The notes under the pieces were generated by a model that was not told the DNA's origin, did not search any database, and worked only from the letters and a program-made list of their open reading frames with translations. 64,000 bases of DNA from Clostridium_AW malenominatum (lineage in GTDB: Bacteria; Bacillota; Clostridia; Clostridiales; Clostridiaceae), in contig NZ_BAAACF010000001.1 in assembly GCF_039521365.1 (NCBI RefSeq), positions 1,550,001-1,614,000 of the forward strand, written 5' to 3'. Below are positions 27,503 to 37,471 of the stretch, in pieces. Position numbers and translations under genes: made by a program. Each line of letters starts with the position of its first letter. Position 1 is the stretch's first letter.

Positions 27503-28153
27503 ATGTATATTTGTCCATATTTTACACCTAATCAGTATAGAAGTCCAGAAGAGGCTTCATATATTAGAATATTCCATGCATCACCTAATGCTCCTGCTGT
27601 AGATATTTATATTAATAATAGGCTAACAGTTAGAAATTTAGGCTATAGACAATTTACTCAATATTTAAAGATTACACCTGGAAATTATAATATAAAAGTT
27701 TATCCAGCTGGAAATACTGAAACTCCAGTACTAAACCTTAATGCCCAAATAGAAAATAATACAATTTTAACTGCCGCTGCTGTAGGTTTATTACCTAACC
27801 TTAATTTGCAACTAATAAAAGATACTCCAATGACTATACCAGAAGGTAAGGTAATGATACGTTTGGCTCATCTTTCGCCTGATGCTCCTGCTGTAGATGG
27901 CAGAATAAATAACAGCAATGTAACCTTTGAAAATTTGAGTTTTTCTAATGTGTCAGATTATCAAAGTCTTAATCCAGGTGTATATACTTTGGAAGTAACT
28001 CCTGCTGGTTCTGATGATGTAATTTTAATTGTACCAAATATTAATTTGAAGGCTAATAGATTTTATACCATATATATTATAGGCTTAGCTTTAGGTTCTC
28101 CTTCTCTTCAAGTTGTAATACCCCTTGACGGAAACAGCTATATAAAATTTTAA
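27503..28153 (+). CDS. DUF4397-domain protein with two repeats
   Basis: 216 residues from the ATG at 27503; the frame is open from a TTG at 27470, but that has no ribosome binding site. Two DUF4397 units are visible: YIRIFHASPNAPAVDIYINN near residue 20 and MIRLAHLSPDAPAVDGRINN near 125. Each is a beta-rich domain of about 100 residues. There is no signal peptide, so the protein may be cytoplasmic, coat-associated, or use another export route. Related clostridial proteins lack an assigned function. Confidence 0.8.
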   Translation: MYICPYFTPNQYRSPEEASYIRIFHASPNAPAVDIYINNRLTVRNLGYRQFTQYLKITPGNYNIKVYPAGNTETPVLNLNAQIENNTILTAAAVGLLPNLNLQLIKDTPMTIPEGKVMIRLAHLSPDAPAVDGRINNSNVTFENLSFSNVSDYQSLNPGVYTLEVTPAGSDDVILIVPNINLKANRFYTIYIIGLALGSPSLQVVIPLDGNSYIKF

Positions 28154-28156
28154 TAA

Positions 28157-28194
28157 TTTGGAGAGGCTTCTTTTTAAGAAATGCCTCTCTAAAT
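28157..28194. terminator. bidirectional terminator
   Basis: An 11-pair stem with a GAGAGGC/GCCTCTC core and an inner TTCTT/AAGAA extension, between convergent genes. Confidence 0.75.
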
Positions 28195-28200
28195 CATTAT

Positions 28201-29598
28201 TTATAGATATTGATTTGCTGCCGCTGCCCAATCTTTAATAATTTCCTTCATTTCATTTAAAGCAATAGTTACATCATTTACTACAGGCTTTTTATTAGAT
28301 AGTTTTTTAACTTCTCCGTACGGATTATTTAAAGAAAGATTGTCTTCTTTCCCCGTAAGCACCCATAGGGTTTTAAAGTTGATAGGCTTAATCTTTAGTT
28401 CTTTTTCCCCTAAGCCATCTGTAAAATAAACCACTAAATGATTTCTAAGCTTTTTATCATAAATGTATTGAAAAACCGGGGAAAAAGCTGTTCCTCCTCT
28501 AGTATCTAGTTTTTTCTTTAAATCTTTTAAATCCTTAACTTCGTAAATCCTTCTTATCTGATTGTCACATTCAACTATAGCAATCTCACAAGGATGACTT
28601 TTTACAATATTAAATATTTCTATCATTATTTTTTTAATTTCTTCCTCTGTAACACTTCCGCTAATATCTATGGCTACTAAAATTTGAACAATATGATTTG
28701 ATAGCTTACCCCTTAAATCCAATCTTTCAGGTTGCCTTCTATCTTTTCTAGTAATAGTTTTTTTATATCCTACTGGTAATGCACCTACAATCTTTTTTAG
28801 GTAATTCTCCCAAGATATTTCCGGCTTTTCGCTTAAGTCCTTTAGAGCCTTTTCTATGGAGTTAGGTAGCTTTCCTTTGTTAGCATTATTTGCAGTTTTC
28901 TTTGTTAATTCCTTTATTTCTTCAAAATTATAATCGTCTTTATTATTTCTCCATATATCATGAGTTTTCCATATATCATGTTCCTTGGAATACTTAACAT
29001 TAGATTCTTCATTTTCATTTTTTTCTAAAAGCTCTTTTCCATTATCATCTTTCAATCTATTCATAGCCTTATTTAGCTCTTCTGCATAATATTCAGCATT
29101 TTTTTCATATTCTAGATTTGTCTTAAAAGACCAATTTAACATTTCAATGGTATAAGACCAGGTGGGAAGATTTTTTATATATTGATTAATAGAAACATCT
29201 AAGGCAGCGTTAACCACAAAATCATTATATTTTTTTCTTAAAGCTTCCCCTCTTACTATATGACTAAACATTATATGATAGACCTCATGTTTTATTAAAG
29301 CTTTCATTTGCTCTAATTCACACTCTAAAAAAATAATTGGATTTATATGAAGGATAAAATGTGAAAGAGAGGCTGTTGTCCCTAGAGCTGATGACATATA
29401 AAAATCTAATTTTCTCTTCATTTGTATGATAAAAAGAGCAAAAAAGTTATCTTCCTCTCTCATAAGGGAAAAAGTACATAATTCCATTAGTTTGTTAAAA
29501 TCATTAATAAACTCTGGTGTAGGGCTAGCTTCTTCCCCCCATTCATAAACCTCCTTTAATAAATTTTTTCTAAGCAAATCAAATTTACTTTCTCTCAT
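28201..29598 (-). CDS. VWA-like metallopeptidase-domain protein (DUF2201)
   Basis: About 465 residues. Near residue 100, LIKHEVYHIMFSH has an HExxH zinc-type site, typical of the DUF2201 N-terminal domain. A Lys/Glu-rich charged linker follows (about 190-260). The C-terminal domain is von Willebrand A-like, with the MIDAS start VAIDISGSVT (DxSxS) and a late YFTDGLGE. The family is always near MoxR-type ATPases, and the next gene upstream is one, ending 4 nt away from the 29604 frame limit. The ATG at 29598 is better spaced from GAGGG than the one at 29604. The biological role is unknown. Confidence 0.8.
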   Translation of the reverse strand: MRESKFDLLRKNLLKEVYEWGEEASPTPEFINDFNKLMELCTFSLMREEDNFFALFIIQMKRKLDFYMSSALGTTASLSHFILHINPIIFLECELEQMKALIKHEVYHIMFSHIVRGEALRKKYNDFVVNAALDVSINQYIKNLPTWSYTIEMLNWSFKTNLEYEKNAEYYAEELNKAMNRLKDDNGKELLEKNENEESNVKYSKEHDIWKTHDIWRNNKDDYNFEEIKELTKKTANNANKGKLPNSIEKALKDLSEKPEISWENYLKKIVGALPVGYKKTITRKDRRQPERLDLRGKLSNHIVQILVAIDISGSVTEEEIKKIMIEIFNIVKSHPCEIAIVECDNQIRRIYEVKDLKDLKKKLDTRGGTAFSPVFQYIYDKKLRNHLVVYFTDGLGEKELKIKPINFKTLWVLTGKEDNLSLNNPYGEVKKLSNKKPVVNDVTIALNEMKEIIKDWAAAANQYL

Positions 29599-29608
29599 TT
29601 TCATCCCT

Positions 29609-30721
29609 CTAATCTTCTAACTCATTATATAGTGCAAAATACCCCTCTACAAAAACTTCATCCTTCATAAATTCCTTATATAAAGTATCTTTATAGGAAA
29701 ATTTAATTTCTTGCATTATGCCCATTTTTAAATCTGAGGGATATAATTGAAGGAATTTAGAGAATAGTTCAACTTCCCTTTCTCTCTTATTTAAATCCTT
29801 CAAATAAAATAATATGTTTTTAGAGGCAATATATAATCTAGAATGACTTTCCCCTTTCACTCTTAGAATTAACTCTTCTCCCAAATCATCCTTTTCAAAT
29901 ACGTCCTCAGGAGATATTAAAGGTTGTCTACTTTCTTGTATATAATTTATAAAGTCCTGAGCTATAGCTGAACCTACATTACCCTTAACTACATTGTAAA
30001 ATATTTTTGATGGGTATTTTCCCTTAGAATTATTATAAAGTCTATATGCTTTTGATATTCTTTCCCAGCTTCTTGGAGTAGCTTTAATCCACTGTTGAGA
30101 ATAAGGAGTGTGTAAATATTCTGGGAAGGTTGATATAAATTCTAAAACATCTTTATGTATTTTCCCATCTTCACTCATTCCCCACTGCATCCATGACTTA
30201 ACATCAGCTTCCAACTCAATCCATACAAATCTATCTTCCTGAGCAGGATCCATCTCTACAACTTGATAATCACTTTGAGAGTAATTGTCATATTTATTGG
30301 ACGGATTCATGGCAGCAATTACATCTACACCTTCTGGTAATCTATAGCCATTTATTTCTCTATTTAATATAATATTCATTAGTTCTTGTTGTACCGCATG
30401 TTCACATCTGTTTAGCTCATCTATAAATAATAAAACCTTTCTTTTAGGATTTTCTATAATTGCATTCTCTATTTCCACTAACTTAGTGTGCATGGCATAA
30501 ACAGTCTTCTTTCCATCTTTATAATCTTCAACTGTGGGAAGTCCCCCTATTTCTCCTTCTTTAAGCAAGTTACCATCGATATTAATAAGATAATAGTTTC
30601 CTCTCTTACTTGCTTCTTTAACCAAGGCGGTTTTTCCAATACCACTTTCACCTATTATTAGTGGAACATCCCCACTGTTTATAACTAAATCTACTGTTAA
30701 TAAAGCATCATTAAAATTCAT
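29609..30721 (-). CDS. MoxR-like AAA ATPase
   Basis: 370 residues. Walker A GESGIGKTALVKE near residue 23, Walker B VLLFIDELNRCEHAVQQELM near 97-116, sensor-1 VIAAMNPSNKYDNYS near 135, and a downstream TPRSWERISKAY helix. MoxR ATPases act as remodelling chaperones that load or activate VWA-domain partners. The downstream DUF2201/VWA protein is the obvious partner. The ATG has GAGGAG upstream. Confidence 0.85.
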   Translation of the reverse strand: MNFNDALLTVDLVINSGDVPLIIGESGIGKTALVKEASKRGNYYLINIDGNLLKEGEIGGLPTVEDYKDGKKTVYAMHTKLVEIENAIIENPKRKVLLFIDELNRCEHAVQQELMNIILNREINGYRLPEGVDVIAAMNPSNKYDNYSQSDYQVVEMDPAQEDRFVWIELEADVKSWMQWGMSEDGKIHKDVLEFISTFPEYLHTPYSQQWIKATPRSWERISKAYRLYNNSKGKYPSKIFYNVVKGNVGSAIAQDFINYIQESRQPLISPEDVFEKDDLGEELILRVKGESHSRLYIASKNILFYLKDLNKREREVELFSKFLQLYPSDLKMGIMQEIKFSYKDTLYKEFMKDEVFVEGYFALYNELED

Positions 30722-30734
30722 ATATTACACTCCT

Positions 30735-31376
30735 CTAAATACTTAATTTATGATCCAGCAATATGGTTTTTGCCTTCATACTACCATATTTATAAACATA
30801 CTTAACTTTATCAAATTTAAATGCATCACATTGAAGAAAGTTAAGCATATACTTATCATCTACTTCTTCGCTAGCTATTTCTTCCCTTATAATTGCTTCT
30901 ATCTGATTTAACTCTTCTTCTGATAAGTATTTTGCTATATTTATATTTATTTTTATGTATTTATTAATTTTTTCCTCCGTAACTTTGATATATCTCATAG
31001 CTTCCTCATTATTTTTTATCCCTTCTATCTCTGCTTCCTCAGAAGGATTTTCAATAAATTTTAAAGCTGACCAATCTTTTTTTACAGAAATAACCTGAAC
31101 TTCAGTAGTTGGATTTTTAATATATTTTATAGAATCGTAGTCTTTTTCTACTGCAAGTTTTTGAAGTTCCAAGCTAGGATCTTTTACAAATTGTATTGCC
31201 CACCCTTTTGATTGTATAGCTTTTTTTATAACATCACAACTAGGTTCTTTTATATATTTCAATGCATTCCAAGCCTTTGAAACTACATATAAACACATCT
31301 CTTCTGTAGGATTCTCTATATGTTCTATGCTCCATGGATTTTCCTTTAATTTTTCTATTATTTCCTTCTCTTTCAA
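30735..31376 (-). CDS. repeat protein of unknown function, first gene of the AAA/VWA operon
   Basis: About 213 residues. Residues 15-135 consist of five and a half copies of a 22-23 residue unit with pattern W-x-A-[IL]-[KQ]-[YF]-[IV]-[KE]-x-P-[ST], e.g. WNALKYIKEPS, WAIQFVKDPS, DSIKYIKNPT, WSALKFIENPS. This resembles DUF4116-type helical repeats, which would form a solenoid. The C-terminal part (EEELNQIEAIIREEIASEEV) is acidic and helical. As first gene of the triad it may be an adaptor or substrate. A GTG at 31388 abuts the ribosome binding site, so TTG at 31376 is preferred. Confidence 0.65.
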   Translation of the reverse strand: MKEKEIIEKLKENPWSIEHIENPTEEMCLYVVSKAWNALKYIKEPSCDVIKKAIQSKGWAIQFVKDPSLELQKLAVEKDYDSIKYIKNPTTEVQVISVKKDWSALKFIENPSEEAEIEGIKNNEEAMRYIKVTEEKINKYIKININIAKYLSEEELNQIEAIIREEIASEEVDDKYMLNFLQCDAFKFDKVKYVYKYGSMKAKTILLDHKLSI

Positions 31377-31430
31377 AGAGTACACCACCTTAATAATACA
31401 ATAATTATTTTAACATCAATATATTAACAT

Positions 31431-31496
31431 AAAAAAAGAGAGAATATCATTTATCAATGGTTATTTCCATTGTAAAACTTTTTTCTCTCCTTTTCA
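31431..31496 (-). terminator. intrinsic terminator of the antiporter operon
   Basis: A long imperfect stem: outer GGAGAG/CTCTC, inner CAATGG/CCATTG. The minus-strand side ends in a run of T's. It ends the roughly 7.3-kb leftward operon. Confidence 0.7.
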
Positions 31497-31506
31497 ATAA
31501 TTATTA

Positions 31507-33435
31507 TTAATAGAATAACATTATTAATAATACCAATAGCATAACTCCAAAAATATATATAGAATAAGTTATACTACTTAATTTGTATCCTGTTAAACTG
31601 AATGTTTTATTAACATATTCTTTTAACTTCTCCCCCATATTGTTTTCATATTTTATTTCAACATTGCCAATTTTATTTATAATGTTATTGATTCCTTCTA
31701 TTGTTCTTATAAGACCTTCATCACATACTTTTAAAATAAAGCTAAAAACTTTAAACAGAAATTTAAATAGAGGAATATAGAAATGTTTCTCTAAATTAAA
31801 CCAAGTAAGGGTAGTGTTTCTATAACTAACTTCTTTCCCTATACCAGTTCTTAAATATCCTCTTATTAATGATATATAAATTAGTACTCCAATCCCCATT
31901 GAAATAAAAGATGCCTTAATATTTTCTATAGTATAAAAATGAGGATGGATCTCTCCATGAAAATTAAAGGGAATTGCCGCCTTATCAATAACACTTATAA
32001 TCGAGTTAGGATTTAGTCCTATAAATATTATTAAAGCACCTAAAATTCCCATAGGAATTAATGTACTCTTAGGAATCATCTTATCCTTAATGGAGGTATT
32101 GCTCTCTTCTATAAAAACAACTACAAACAATTTAATAAGATAGGCCGTAGTAAAACCGCTACTAATTGTAAAAATATATTCTCCTAGGTGTAGCCATACC
32201 CCTCCATAGATATGAAAGGCCTCACTTAACGCGTGATGCAACAAGTTTTTACTAATAAATCCATTAAAACCTGGCATTCCAATTATTCCAAATAAACCTA
32301 CTAAAAATATATACTTAAATACCCTTTGGTTTCTACCAAAGCCTAATATTGAGTTTACGCTTAGTTGATGTAATCCCATATATATTATTCCAGCCCCCAT
32401 AAAGAGTAAAACTTTGTATATAACGTGATTTACTATATGATACATGGTTCCATAAAAAGCAATAGCTTTATGCTCTCCTAGTATGCCCATTAGTCCTATA
32501 CCTACCAGTATATACCCCATTTGACTCATACTACTATAGGCAAGAATCCTTTTTATATTCCTTTGGAATAAAGCTAAAAATCCTCCTATGAACATAGTCA
32601 AAAACCCTAGTGCTAATATAACAGTGGAAATTTTAAAATCATCTGGAATAATAAACCCAGTAGTTATTATTATTCCGAAAATGCCTGTCTTAAGTAATAT
32701 TCCAGAAAGTATAGCGCTAGCTGGAGCTGGCGCCGCTGGATGAGCCTTAGGTAGCCAAATATGCAGTGGAACCATCCCAGCTTTTACACCAAAGCCAAAT
32801 AGTATAAGTGATGATATTAAATATTTAATATCACCTATGTTGCTAAAAGCAACCTTAATTTCCTCAAGTTGCAAAGTTTGAGTAAAATCATAAAGTAAAA
32901 ATAACCCCATTAGCAAAACTAGCCCACCTGTTACAGCCATAATTATATAGGTTTCCCCAGCCTCATGAGAAAATTCATCCTCTTCATGTATTATTAATGG
33001 ATAGGATGCCAAGGACATTATTTCGAAAAAAGTAAATAAGTTTAATAAGTTTTCAGAAACAAAAACTCCTAGAGTACTCCAATAAGTTAACATAAAGAAT
33101 AAATAGTATCTATTTTTATCTTTATATGATTTCATATATGAAATTGAATATATCATTACCAAAAGCCAAATTAATGCTGTTAACCAGACAAATATATATC
33201 TAAACATATTGATTTTAATATATAGCCCTGTTCCCATAATATTAGGTATCCACAACCTCATATCTTCCTTAATTATTGTTGGATATAAACTACTTATAAA
33301 TATAAACATTATAAAAGTAGAGACTATATTTATTCCATCTCTATAATCCTCTCTCTTCATTCCTATAAAATAAGCTATAATTGTAGTTATAAGTGGAAAT
33401 AAAATTATAAATAGCAATGAATTTTCTCCGAGCAT
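31507..33435 (-). CDS. NuoL/HyfB-like ion-translocating membrane subunit
   Basis: 642 residues with about 16 membrane helices. It belongs to the antiporter-like subunit family of complex I, Mrp and membrane hydrogenases (NuoL, MrpA, HyfB). The core segments are FEIMSLASYPLIIHE, with the conserved Glu of helix 5, and HIWLPKAHPAAPAPASAILS, with the lysine/histidine helix. A C-terminal extension of about 150 residues (ENMGEKLKEYVNK, then one more helix) resembles the NuoL lateral-helix region. Last gene of the operon, 33 nt after the previous one. Confidence 0.82.
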   Translation of the reverse strand: MLGENSLLFIILFPLITTIIAYFIGMKREDYRDGINIVSTFIMFIFISSLYPTIIKEDMRLWIPNIMGTGLYIKINMFRYIFVWLTALIWLLVMIYSISYMKSYKDKNRYYLFFMLTYWSTLGVFVSENLLNLFTFFEIMSLASYPLIIHEEDEFSHEAGETYIIMAVTGGLVLLMGLFLLYDFTQTLQLEEIKVAFSNIGDIKYLISSLILFGFGVKAGMVPLHIWLPKAHPAAPAPASAILSGILLKTGIFGIIITTGFIIPDDFKISTVILALGFLTMFIGGFLALFQRNIKRILAYSSMSQMGYILVGIGLMGILGEHKAIAFYGTMYHIVNHVIYKVLLFMGAGIIYMGLHQLSVNSILGFGRNQRVFKYIFLVGLFGIIGMPGFNGFISKNLLHHALSEAFHIYGGVWLHLGEYIFTISSGFTTAYLIKLFVVVFIEESNTSIKDKMIPKSTLIPMGILGALIIFIGLNPNSIISVIDKAAIPFNFHGEIHPHFYTIENIKASFISMGIGVLIYISLIRGYLRTGIGKEVSYRNTTLTWFNLEKHFYIPLFKFLFKVFSFILKVCDEGLIRTIEGINNIINKIGNVEIKYENNMGEKLKEYVNKTFSLTGYKLSSITYSIYIFGVMLLVLLIMLFY

Positions 33436-33468
33436 AGCTACACCTTCCCTCTATATTTTATTGTCTCT

Positions 33469-34920
33469 TTACATTAATTCATTGGCTATTTCCTGAATAA
33501 AGGTTAATACCGGGTTAGGGAATAACCCTAGAATTATTGTTATAACGGTTATGCATACTATAGGGATAAGCATTTTCTTAGGAGCTTCTTTCATTACGTG
33601 AAGATTGATAGAGTCTTTTGCGAAAAATGCTTCCGTTATTATAGGCAGCAAATACATTGAAGTTAACAATGCGCTTACTAATAGTATTACGGGAAAAAGA
33701 ACCTTTCCCTCTCCTAGACCTCCTAGTGCTAAAAACCACTTAGATACAAATCCATTGGTGGGAGGTATTCCTATTAGAGATATGGAGGATATGGCAAAAC
33801 ATCCTAAAGTTAAAGGCATTTCCCTTCCTATGCCTTTTATTTGGCTTATTTCTGTCTTATGCCTAGTATACATAATTGCTCCTACACAAAAGAATAATGT
33901 AATTTTAATTACAGCATGATTTATTAAATGTAGCATCGCTCCCACAAAAGCATTTTTATTTAAAAGAACTATACCAAGTAAAATATAACCTAACTGACTT
34001 ATGGTGGAATATGCTAGTCTCTTTTTTAAATTCTGTTGATGTAATGCTAAAAAAGATCCCATTAATATAGATATAACAATAAATATGGTTAAGTATTTTT
34101 TACTTTCAATACTACGAATAAATTCTGCACCATAAACATAATAAGTAGTTCTAGTAAGGGCAAAAACCCCTGACTTTACCACCGCTACAGCATGCAATAA
34201 CGAGCTTACCGGTGTTGGTGCCACCATAGCTTTAGGGAGCCATGAATGAAATGGAACTAAGGCCGCCTTAACTCCAAAACCTATAAACATAGCAATGAAA
34301 CTTATAGAATATAAATTCATATTATCTCGGTTAAGGTTAGTAATTATTCCCTTAGGTATAAAGGATAGATCACCCGCTTGAGTAAATAAAATTATCATAC
34401 CAAAAAGAACTAACGTAGCCCCTCCAAAAGAATATATTAAATACTTTCTTCCGCTCTTCAAAGCTTCCTTTGTATCAGAATGTATTACTAATGGAAAGGT
34501 AGCCAAAGTAAGTAGTTCATAGAAAAGGTACAGGGTTATTAAATTTCCAGCAAAAGCTATCCCTAAGGTCACTCCTAAGGTTGCTAAGAAAAACGTAAAA
34601 AATCTATCTTCTTTTCCTTCATGTTTCATGTATTCCATGGCATAGACTGTAGTAAATATCCATAAAACTGATACCAATAAAGCAAAAAGCATAGTTAATT
34701 TATCAACTTTAAAGTATATATCTAAAAACTCATTAAATTTAATTAAATGTATTCTATCTCCTTCAAAGTAATTAAAAACAGTAACTACAAATATAAAGTT
34801 TAAAACTGTAGTTATACCTGTAAAAACATTTCTACTTTTTTCATTAAACTTAAAATAAAGTACTAGAATTGATGCGATAAAGGGAAATATTACTGGTAAT
34901 AAAATAATTGAATTTTTCAA
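33469..34920 (-). CDS. NuoM/MrpD-like ion-translocating membrane subunit
   Basis: 483 residues with about 14 membrane helices. LYLFYELLTLATFPLVIHSD carries the helix-5 Glu, VPFHSWLPKAMVAPTPVSSL is the discontinuous helix with the conserved Lys, and QQNLKKRLAYSTISQLGYILL is the helix-10 region. It is the middle one of three antiporter-like subunits in this operon. The start is TTG with GGAGG 7 nt upstream. Confidence 0.82.
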   Translation of the reverse strand: MKNSIILLPVIFPFIASILVLYFKFNEKSRNVFTGITTVLNFIFVVTVFNYFEGDRIHLIKFNEFLDIYFKVDKLTMLFALLVSVLWIFTTVYAMEYMKHEGKEDRFFTFFLATLGVTLGIAFAGNLITLYLFYELLTLATFPLVIHSDTKEALKSGRKYLIYSFGGATLVLFGMIILFTQAGDLSFIPKGIITNLNRDNMNLYSISFIAMFIGFGVKAALVPFHSWLPKAMVAPTPVSSLLHAVAVVKSGVFALTRTTYYVYGAEFIRSIESKKYLTIFIVISILMGSFLALHQQNLKKRLAYSTISQLGYILLGIVLLNKNAFVGAMLHLINHAVIKITLFFCVGAIMYTRHKTEISQIKGIGREMPLTLGCFAISSISLIGIPPTNGFVSKWFLALGGLGEGKVLFPVILLVSALLTSMYLLPIITEAFFAKDSINLHVMKEAPKKMLIPIVCITVITIILGLFPNPVLTFIQEIANELM

Positions 34921-34931
34921 TATAAATCCTC

Positions 34932-36398
34932 CTAAACTAAGCCAGATTTGATTAAGTCTATTATATCCCTAGATTTTATACCAATAAAAAACATTGCTAA
35001 AACCAATATTATTATAGGAAGCAGTTGTTTAAAGGGCTTTTCCTTGCCCTTATTTACTTTATTTATTAAATTTTCCTCTCCAAAATATCCATTTATAGCT
35101 ATAGGGAAATAATATACTGCATTTAATAAGCTACTTATTAATATTACCCCAATTAACATTATTCTATTAGTTTCAATACTAGCTAGAGCCAAATACCACT
35201 TCGAGATAAATCCAGGTAGTACAGGAATTCCTATCATTGATAAGGATGCTACGAAAAACAATCCCAAGGTATAGGGCATTTCCCTTCCAATGCCTCTTAA
35301 ATCCTCTAAATTTTTAAAACCGGTACTTTGTATAATTGATCCTGCACATAAAAATAACGCTGCCTTTGTTACCGCATGTCCTATAATGTGAAATACTGCT
35401 ATAGCAAGTCCTAGCTCACCAAGCCCAAGTGCAAAGAAAATATATCCCATTTGTGCTACAGTAGAATAAGCTATTACTCTCTTAATATTTTTTTGATAAA
35501 TTGCAAATATAGAGCCTAAAATCATTCCTAAAGAACCTAATAATAAAACTACATTTAAAATTGGAAAATTTACTATGATTTCTTTTCCAAAAATTCTGTA
35601 TAAAACTTTAATGAAAAACCATACATATCCTTTTAGCACAAGAGATGATAGTAAAGCACTAGAAGATGTTGGAGCATTTGAATGAGCATCTGGTAGCCAA
35701 GTATGAAGAGGAAACATAGCACTTTTGACACCTAGACCAACAGTGAATAACCCTAGCACTATAGTTATAATTTTAGAATAATCCATATAATTTTGAGCTA
35801 ACACTTCATGCATATATGTCATATTTAAATGTCCAGTAATTGAATATAAAAAGGCAATCCCCATGAGTACTAATCCTGATCCTAAACAACTCATTATTAA
35901 ATATTTCATTCCAGCCTTTATGTTTTCCTTTTTGTCTTTTATTACTACTATTCCACAGGAAGCTAAGTTACCTATTTCTATAAATACAAACACATTAAAT
36001 ATATCATTTGAAAAAACTATGCCTAAGAGGGAACCTACTAAAATATTTACTAAAAGATAATATAAGTTAATTTTATCTTTGCTTATATCATGATGAATAT
36101 TATAAATTGAATACCATAGGACCATTATGGCAACAAAAGTAAATAATATACCCATTATACATTCAATTAAACCTACATAAAATTCAATTCCAATAGGTGA
36201 GGAAAAATGTCCTATTCTATAATAATAACCTCCCTTTGATAATACGTAATTTAACGTAATTATAAACATACTAAAACATACACCAAAGGCTGCAAGGGTA
36301 ATTCCTTTAGCAAATTTTTCTTTTTTGATTAATGGCATCAACGTGGCTGTAATAAATAATAACAATACTGAAATTAACGGAAAACTATCAATAGGCAA
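34932..36398 (-). CDS. MrpD/MbhH-like cation/proton antiporter subunit
   Basis: 488 residues with about 14 membrane helices. It has FVFIEIGNLASCGIVVIKDK (helix-5 Glu), FPLHTWLPDAHSNAPTSSSALLS and QKNIKRVIAYSTVAQMGYIFF. It directly follows the MrpC-like gene, the position of MrpD or MbhH, so I assign it as the D-type subunit. The start is TTG. Confidence 0.82.
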   Translation of the reverse strand: MPIDSFPLISVLLLFITATLMPLIKKEKFAKGITLAAFGVCFSMFIITLNYVLSKGGYYYRIGHFSSPIGIEFYVGLIECIMGILFTFVAIMVLWYSIYNIHHDISKDKINLYYLLVNILVGSLLGIVFSNDIFNVFVFIEIGNLASCGIVVIKDKKENIKAGMKYLIMSCLGSGLVLMGIAFLYSITGHLNMTYMHEVLAQNYMDYSKIITIVLGLFTVGLGVKSAMFPLHTWLPDAHSNAPTSSSALLSSLVLKGYVWFFIKVLYRIFGKEIIVNFPILNVVLLLGSLGMILGSIFAIYQKNIKRVIAYSTVAQMGYIFFALGLGELGLAIAVFHIIGHAVTKAALFLCAGSIIQSTGFKNLEDLRGIGREMPYTLGLFFVASLSMIGIPVLPGFISKWYLALASIETNRIMLIGVILISSLLNAVYYFPIAINGYFGEENLINKVNKGKEKPFKQLLPIIILVLAMFFIGIKSRDIIDLIKSGLV

Positions 36399-36400
36399 AT

Positions 36401-36763
36401 CTATTCATCCCCCTTTTTTAATATCTGATCTAATTCTATTGTTCCATACTTTTCATAAATTTTAATTGTTAGAGCTAATGCAAAGGCCGTGGTACTTACT
36501 GCTACTACTATACCAGTGAGCATAAGTGAAGTTGGAATTGGATTTATATATTTATTCACTCCTTTAAATGATCCAACTATAATTGGTGCTTCTCTTCCTT
36601 CAATATAGCCTTTTGCTATAAAAAAGAGGAAAATTGCTGTATCCATTATATTTAACCCTATTATTTTTTTTATAAGATTATTATTTAAAAGTAAAGTAAC
36701 AAATCCGATGCCAAATAATATTACTGCCCCCACTTCATAATAATTAATAAATAATTTATCCAT
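36401..36763 (-). CDS. MrpC/NuoK-like antiporter subunit
   Basis: 120 residues, three membrane helices. IIGLNIMDTAIFLFFIAKGY and PTSLMLTGIVVAVSTTAFAL are the NuoK-family helices 2 and 3. NuoK carries membrane glutamates for proton transfer; in this subunit they are largely replaced, as in MrpC. It lies two nt after the MrpB-like gene. Confidence 0.85.
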   Translation of the reverse strand: MDKLFINYYEVGAVILFGIGFVTLLLNNNLIKKIIGLNIMDTAIFLFFIAKGYIEGREAPIIVGSFKGVNKYINPIPTSLMLTGIVVAVSTTAFALALTIKIYEKYGTIELDQILKKGDE

Positions 36764-36765
36764 AT

Positions 36766-37185
36766 TTATATTTCACCTTCTTCAAATAAACTATACAAGA
36801 AATACATAGTTATCCCTACTACTCCCCCCACAATAATATTTAAAGGAAGTAAAAAACCACCACTTAATATATTACCTGGTGTGCCTAACGGTGGCCCAGG
36901 CCAATTTAAATGACTACCCCCTGATATAAAACTATACCCCTTCATCCCACCATACATTAATAATGCAATAGAAATTACTTTTACTAATATATCATATTTA
37001 AGCTTTTGCTGAGCTTTTTCTTTTCCAAATACAATTCTATAAAGTATAAATCCTGCACCTATTACTGTTCCTCCTGCAAATCCGCCACCAGGGCTAAGAT
37101 GTCCATGGAAAATTATATATATTCCAAAAAGATATATGAAAGGTAGTATCCATCTTGTTACTTCTTCTAATATAGTATCTTTCAT
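36766..37185 (-). CDS. MrpB/MbhF-like antiporter subunit
   Basis: 139 residues, four membrane helices. FGIYIIFHGHLSPGGGFAGG is the family hallmark, followed by IVGGVVGITMYFLYSLFE. The ATG has GGAGAG upstream. Together with the C-type subunit it forms the small-subunit wing of Mrp complexes. Confidence 0.88.
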   Translation of the reverse strand: MKDTILEEVTRWILPFIYLFGIYIIFHGHLSPGGGFAGGTVIGAGFILYRIVFGKEKAQQKLKYDILVKVISIALLMYGGMKGYSFISGGSHLNWPGPPLGTPGNILSGGFLLPLNIIVGGVVGITMYFLYSLFEEGEI

Positions 37186-37198
37186 TTTCTCTCTCCTT

Positions 37199-37471
37199 TT
37201 AATTTTTATTCTTTTTTAATACTATTGTCACCACTATGGCAGAGGTAAATAATACACTAGCCTCTACAAAAGTATCAAAAGCTCTATAATCCAATATAAC
37301 TCCAGTAACGATATTAGTAGCCCCAGTATCCCTAGTAGCATTTTCTATATAATATTTAGAAACTTCATTATGGGCTATTTCTCCCTTGCCAAAGGATGGT
37401 AGTTCCATTACTCCTAATAGAAGTATAAAAGTTAACCCAAGGGTAATAAGCAGTGCAACTATTTTTCTCAT
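37199..37471 (-). CDS. MbhE-like subunit (MrpA C-terminal domain as a separate protein)
   Basis: 90 residues. An N-terminal membrane helix is followed by the MbhE motif DTGATNIVTGVILDYRAFDT and a second helix, SVLFTSAIVVTIVL. In classical Mrp antiporters this segment is the C-terminus of MrpA; here it is separate, as in archaeal Mbh. The frame is open to 37582 but the ATG at 37471, with GGGAGAG upstream and an ATGA overlap with the previous gene, is the real start. Confidence 0.82.
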   Translation of the reverse strand: MRKIVALLITLGLTFILLLGVMELPSFGKGEIAHNEVSKYYIENATRDTGATNIVTGVILDYRAFDTFVEASVLFTSAIVVTIVLKKNKN

